A DNA stretch of 53,137 nucleotides from Setaria digitata (Eukaryota > Nematoda > Chromadorea > Rhabditida > Setariidae), in assembly GCA_003640385.1 (NCBI GenBank), contig RCAB01000433.1, forward strand, positions 1 through 53,137, read 5' to 3'. Under the pieces are notes generated by a model. It had not been told where the DNA came from. It saw only the letters and a program-made list of their open reading frames with translations, and did no database searches. Positions 49,778-53,137 of this stretch are shown here, piece by piece. Within the stretch, counting starts at the first letter, position 1. Every line of letters begins with the position of its first letter. The position numbers and the translations under genes are program-made.

Positions 49778-52700
49778 TTAGAAAATCGTAGACATGTCAT
49801 ATTGTAAATCAAACCACAGTAAAACGAAAGAGAAAAATAATAAGAAAATGACAACATTTACAATGTATGTGAATGCAGTAAGGTTATGAGAACCTGAACA
49901 GAATACCCAAATACCTGTGACGAGTACTATACAAGTCCATCCAGCAATCCATTTCAAGGAAACGTATCGGAAATACTCATCCTGTAATCTAGTTTCTACA
50001 TAAAGTACTTGATTAGAAACTATTAAATCAAACCTGGGAATGCAAATCTTTGAGACCTCATTCTGAAGCAATGTAATTTCTTTTTAAAGTTAGACAAGTC
50101 GAAGTTGATTTTTTGTAGTGAAATCTTGGGGAAGGGGAGATCTACTGCAGAACAATTTTCAAACAAACGATCATGTTGAACTTACAATCTTTCCTCGTCC
50201 TTTGTACCGTTTTATTCGACATTCTCTATTTTTGAGTGGAAGTTTGACTCGGTCAGGAAGAGTGATTAGTGCCTCTTTGGCTTTATTCCATGATCCAGGG
50301 CCTTCAATCCGGTAAACATATGGTGCATTAGCTCCAATCAGCAGTCGAAGGCAAAAACTGGGGTCCGTGAATATGTACTGGAAATAGTTGAAATTTTTTT
50401 GGACTAAGATCGTTAAAGAGAAGTCCAAACAAAAATCCATGAATGTTGAAAGTTGCTATAAATATAAATTTAAAAGTCACCTTCTTCAAGTTGGGCTTAC
50501 AACCTATTTGTTCAGCAATTTCATCCATGTATTTGATGTAGTCCACTTGAACCGTATGCTTCGTACTTGTGAAATATCTATTATAAGAGAAATTTTTCAT
50601 TCCTTTAGTTTATCGACAATACTGTTGTTATTGCAAACTTTATTCATCCCGAAGCATCCACATTCTTTTGTGATATATTAACATACGCGAAATAGTTGAA
50701 AACATCAAGATTGCTTTCAATGATCAATTTATATCATCGGTTGAGGGACGGAAACTTTTAGTTCATTTCTTACCTTTTCTTAATTTGAATTCGTTTTAAT
50801 TCAATATCAGCCATCATTTCAATATGAGAAGGTAGTGTAAGCTGACCACTAAATACAGCTGCTGCCCATCGACATTGCATTTCAGAAATTGGTAAAATAC
50901 TTCCAATGGGTTGGATGAGGCCAATGACTGCTAAGGTAGGATATTTCAACGGAAAAACATATTTGTACAGTTCTACTTCATGATCCTAGAAAGCATCGTT
51001 TTTCATAGTACAGTACCTCTCTCGATAACAAGACTTTTCCAGTAGGAATAATTTTTTAGTTCATTCAAATTTCACACACTCACTATCATTCATTTTGCAA
51101 TTCCTAGGTGCTTTTGCTGATCAGACAATTCAATAAAAAAAAAAAAGAAAGGGAAAGTAATGCTGCATACCCTGATTGGTATAATGAAATCAGGATGAAG
51201 AAATGGAAAACCAAAGGTATAACCAGTTGCGAAGATTATCACGTCCGCTGGAAACTGACGTCCTCCTTTAACTTGAACAGTCGTCTCATTTATAAATTCG
51301 ACATCTTCCTGTATGTTAAACATGATAATGAAAAGGTAGAATGAGATATTTCTCGAAAAAAAATATTTTGTTTTGGTAAAAAATTACTGTAATAATGATA
51401 CGTCCGCTGCAAAGAAGATTGGGCAAATCATCGTTGATAGTTGGATGCTGCTGAAAAAAGCGATGATTTGGGCGAAGTCCGTAAAGATCGTGGTCCATTC
51501 GTAGCTTAAATGGAATGCAAGGATCAAAAAGCTTCTGAAATGTTGGTCCAGCAAATATCAAATTGCAAAAAAAAAAAGCAAAATTAATCTAAAAATTGAC
51601 TGCTATTGTCTTTCTCTGCTCACATTGCAACAGTACTCAACGCTTAATTCATTCATAGTTACGACTCAGTTACCTTTTGAAGAAAATATAGACTATTTGG
51701 AATTGACTGGAACTTATCCATGTTATAACTGACTGAAATAATTTAAGCTTAATCATAATTTCAGTTTAATCTAGGTCCACATTCAATACTTAATGAAATT
51801 AGACAAATTAAAACCTGTAGGCGATACTCTACAAAGTCGTTAACAACCGTCCACGGCAATTTATTCATCAAATAATTGTACAAGCGAGTGATCAACTTCA
51901 AATCATAAGGAATACCACCTTGACTTATCCGATTGAATATCCAGGAGCCACGTCGCGTGGAAACTGTTACCTAAATGAAGCTCCCTGAGGTATTTCTCGA
52001 ATTTAAACTGCTAAATTAACTGGTTCTAGATAATTGATAAAAGAATCAGTGTAATTAAGCAGGCTAGAAAATCTATCAAATATCCTTCCGAAACTTCCTC
52101 AATTAAGCTCCACACATTTAAACATAAAGTTTTGTTTGTATAATTGCTGTTTAATCTTAATCAAAAAGTGATAATCAGTGAATTTCCCTTTATTCACTCA
52201 TTCCACCAAACATTGGTAACACTGACCGACTTCGAAACTCCAGCTAATTCTGCTGCAATGTCAAGAGCTGAATTACCGATTCCAACTATAAAAACGTCCT
52301 TTCCTTCGAATCCCTGATAATCACGATACTTATGAGCATGGAGGATACGTCCCTCGAATTTTTCGCTCCCTAAATTGAACTAAATCATTTTAAGCAGAGA
52401 AGTTTCAACTAAATTGGAAAAGCATTACAATCAAAAGATTTTCAGAATTTTAAATAAGAAACAGAAAAACACTCTAATATTTTCAAAATATAGAAAACTT
52501 CTGTTCAGAAAATTTCATGAAAATAATAAAAGATACCAGGTATTTTAGGATATTGTGGGAAACTATGGTGTCCAGTACATATCATCACATAATCATACAT
52601 CTCCTTATCATTATTACTAGTTTTTACTTCCCATGAATTACCGACTTGTGAAACCTGAAAATGAAATTTCGAGTTTTAAAATTTATAAACTGACTATCCG

Positions 52701-53005
52701 GTTAATGATCCGCTTTAGAACTCAAATAAATTCATATGATTCCAACCAAACTGCTTCAAAACTTGAACCAGTTCTTGGAAATTTTTTTTTTGTTTTGATT
52801 TTTCAATGAAAATTACCTGTAGTACAGTGGTGTTAAAATGAATGTATTTGTACAAATCGTTCACTTTAGCATAATCTTTCAAATATTCCAGAACTTTTGA
52901 ATGATGCATGAAATTGCAAAAGTTAGCAGGAGGTGGAAAATCAGAATAAGCTGTCATTTCTTTCGATGTATTCATAACTGTCGATTTCATCACCGTACCA
53001 CCCTC
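49778..53005 (-). CDS. flavin-containing monooxygenase, N-terminus outside window
   Basis: Ten exons in phase: 53005-52817, 52654-52537, 52369-52227, 51970-51815, 51534-51388, 51308-51171, 50985-50774, 50577-50481, 50377-50186, 49981-49778, about 531 residues. FMOs are ER membrane enzymes that use NADPH, FAD and oxygen to oxygenate nucleophilic N- or S-containing substrates. Visible: SDFPPPANFCNFMHHSKVLE, matching the family's YSDFP segment; YVMICTGHHSFP; the NADPH-binding GIGNSALD (usual form GMGNSG/A-x-D); the hallmark FATGYTFGFPFL; DYIKYMDEIAEQIGCKPNL; and YRIEGPGSW. The last exon carries a hydrophobic helix typical of the C-terminal ER anchor and ends DMSTIF. The FAD-binding GxGxxG exon(s) lie beyond base 53137. 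Closest to the animal FMO-5-like group by general look, not resolved further. Confidence 0.97.
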
Positions 53006-53137
53006 CTGAATTTAAAATTTAAATATCAACATATTGACCTTGCCTTAAACATATTACTCAACTGTTAAATTTTTGGTTTTCGCCAACTTCCCACCATCTT
53101 TTGTTTTTTAAATTAAATTTTTTTTCGTTTTTTTTTT

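Noticed and set aside
1..53137. tRNA, rRNA, CRISPR or intact transposon genes
   Set aside because: No cloverleaf with proper A and B boxes, no rRNA-like blocks, no spaced repeats and no transposase or reverse transcriptase motifs were seen on reading both strands; a covariance-model or repeat-library scan could still find degenerate ones.

Overview
This is an AT-rich, intron-dense animal genome segment with GT-AG introns, many of them ending in TTTCAG-type acceptors. It carries an FLP-21-type neuropeptide gene, a SID-1/CHUP-1 family gene and two candidate spliced-leader acceptors placed just upstream of start codons. Together these point to a nematode, most likely a clade III (spirurid or filarial) parasite; the species cannot be fixed from the window alone. 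I saw no prokaryotic, viral or intact transposon genes. Eleven protein genes were assembled by joining exons whose splice phases agree, plus two decayed exon copies.

Layout. 1-4620 is gene-free. flp-21 (+, 4621-6571) is followed by a relic of its own first exon (7516-7570). A SID-1/CHUP-1/SIDT-type multipass protein (+, 7885-15732) comes next, then a secreted His/Gly/Asp-rich protein (+, 16732-17952) and the ER chaperone LRPAP1/RAP (+, 18532-20349). On the minus strand a type II membrane protein with a probable BRICHOS domain and a Q/N-rich tail spans 29035-21310. After about 4 kb without recognisable genes come TAPT1 (+, 33348-38287) and, convergent with it, an unrecognised basic protein (-, 39948-38811). 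A coiled-coil protein follows (+, 40969-42899). Two bases after its stop lies a dead copy of the first exon of cyclin K. An unrecognised 145-residue protein (-, 45728-44338) contains a two-exon internal repeat. Cyclin K (+, 46704-48876) and a flavin-containing monooxygenase (-, 53005-49778, N-terminus beyond the window) close the segment.

The genes do not form a pathway. They are a typical mixture: neuropeptide signalling, membrane and secretory-pathway proteins (SIDT, RAP, BRICHOS, TAPT1, FMO) and a transcriptional cyclin. The more unusual points are the Ala-1 FLP-21 peptide, two partial first-exon duplications (flp-21, cyclin K), an exon-level internal repeat in the 145-residue protein, intron repeats flanking one TAPT1 exon, and a one-base frame conflict in the BRICHOS-like gene. 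Exon junctions were read by eye from splice consensus, phase and family similarity; no transcript data or database search was available.
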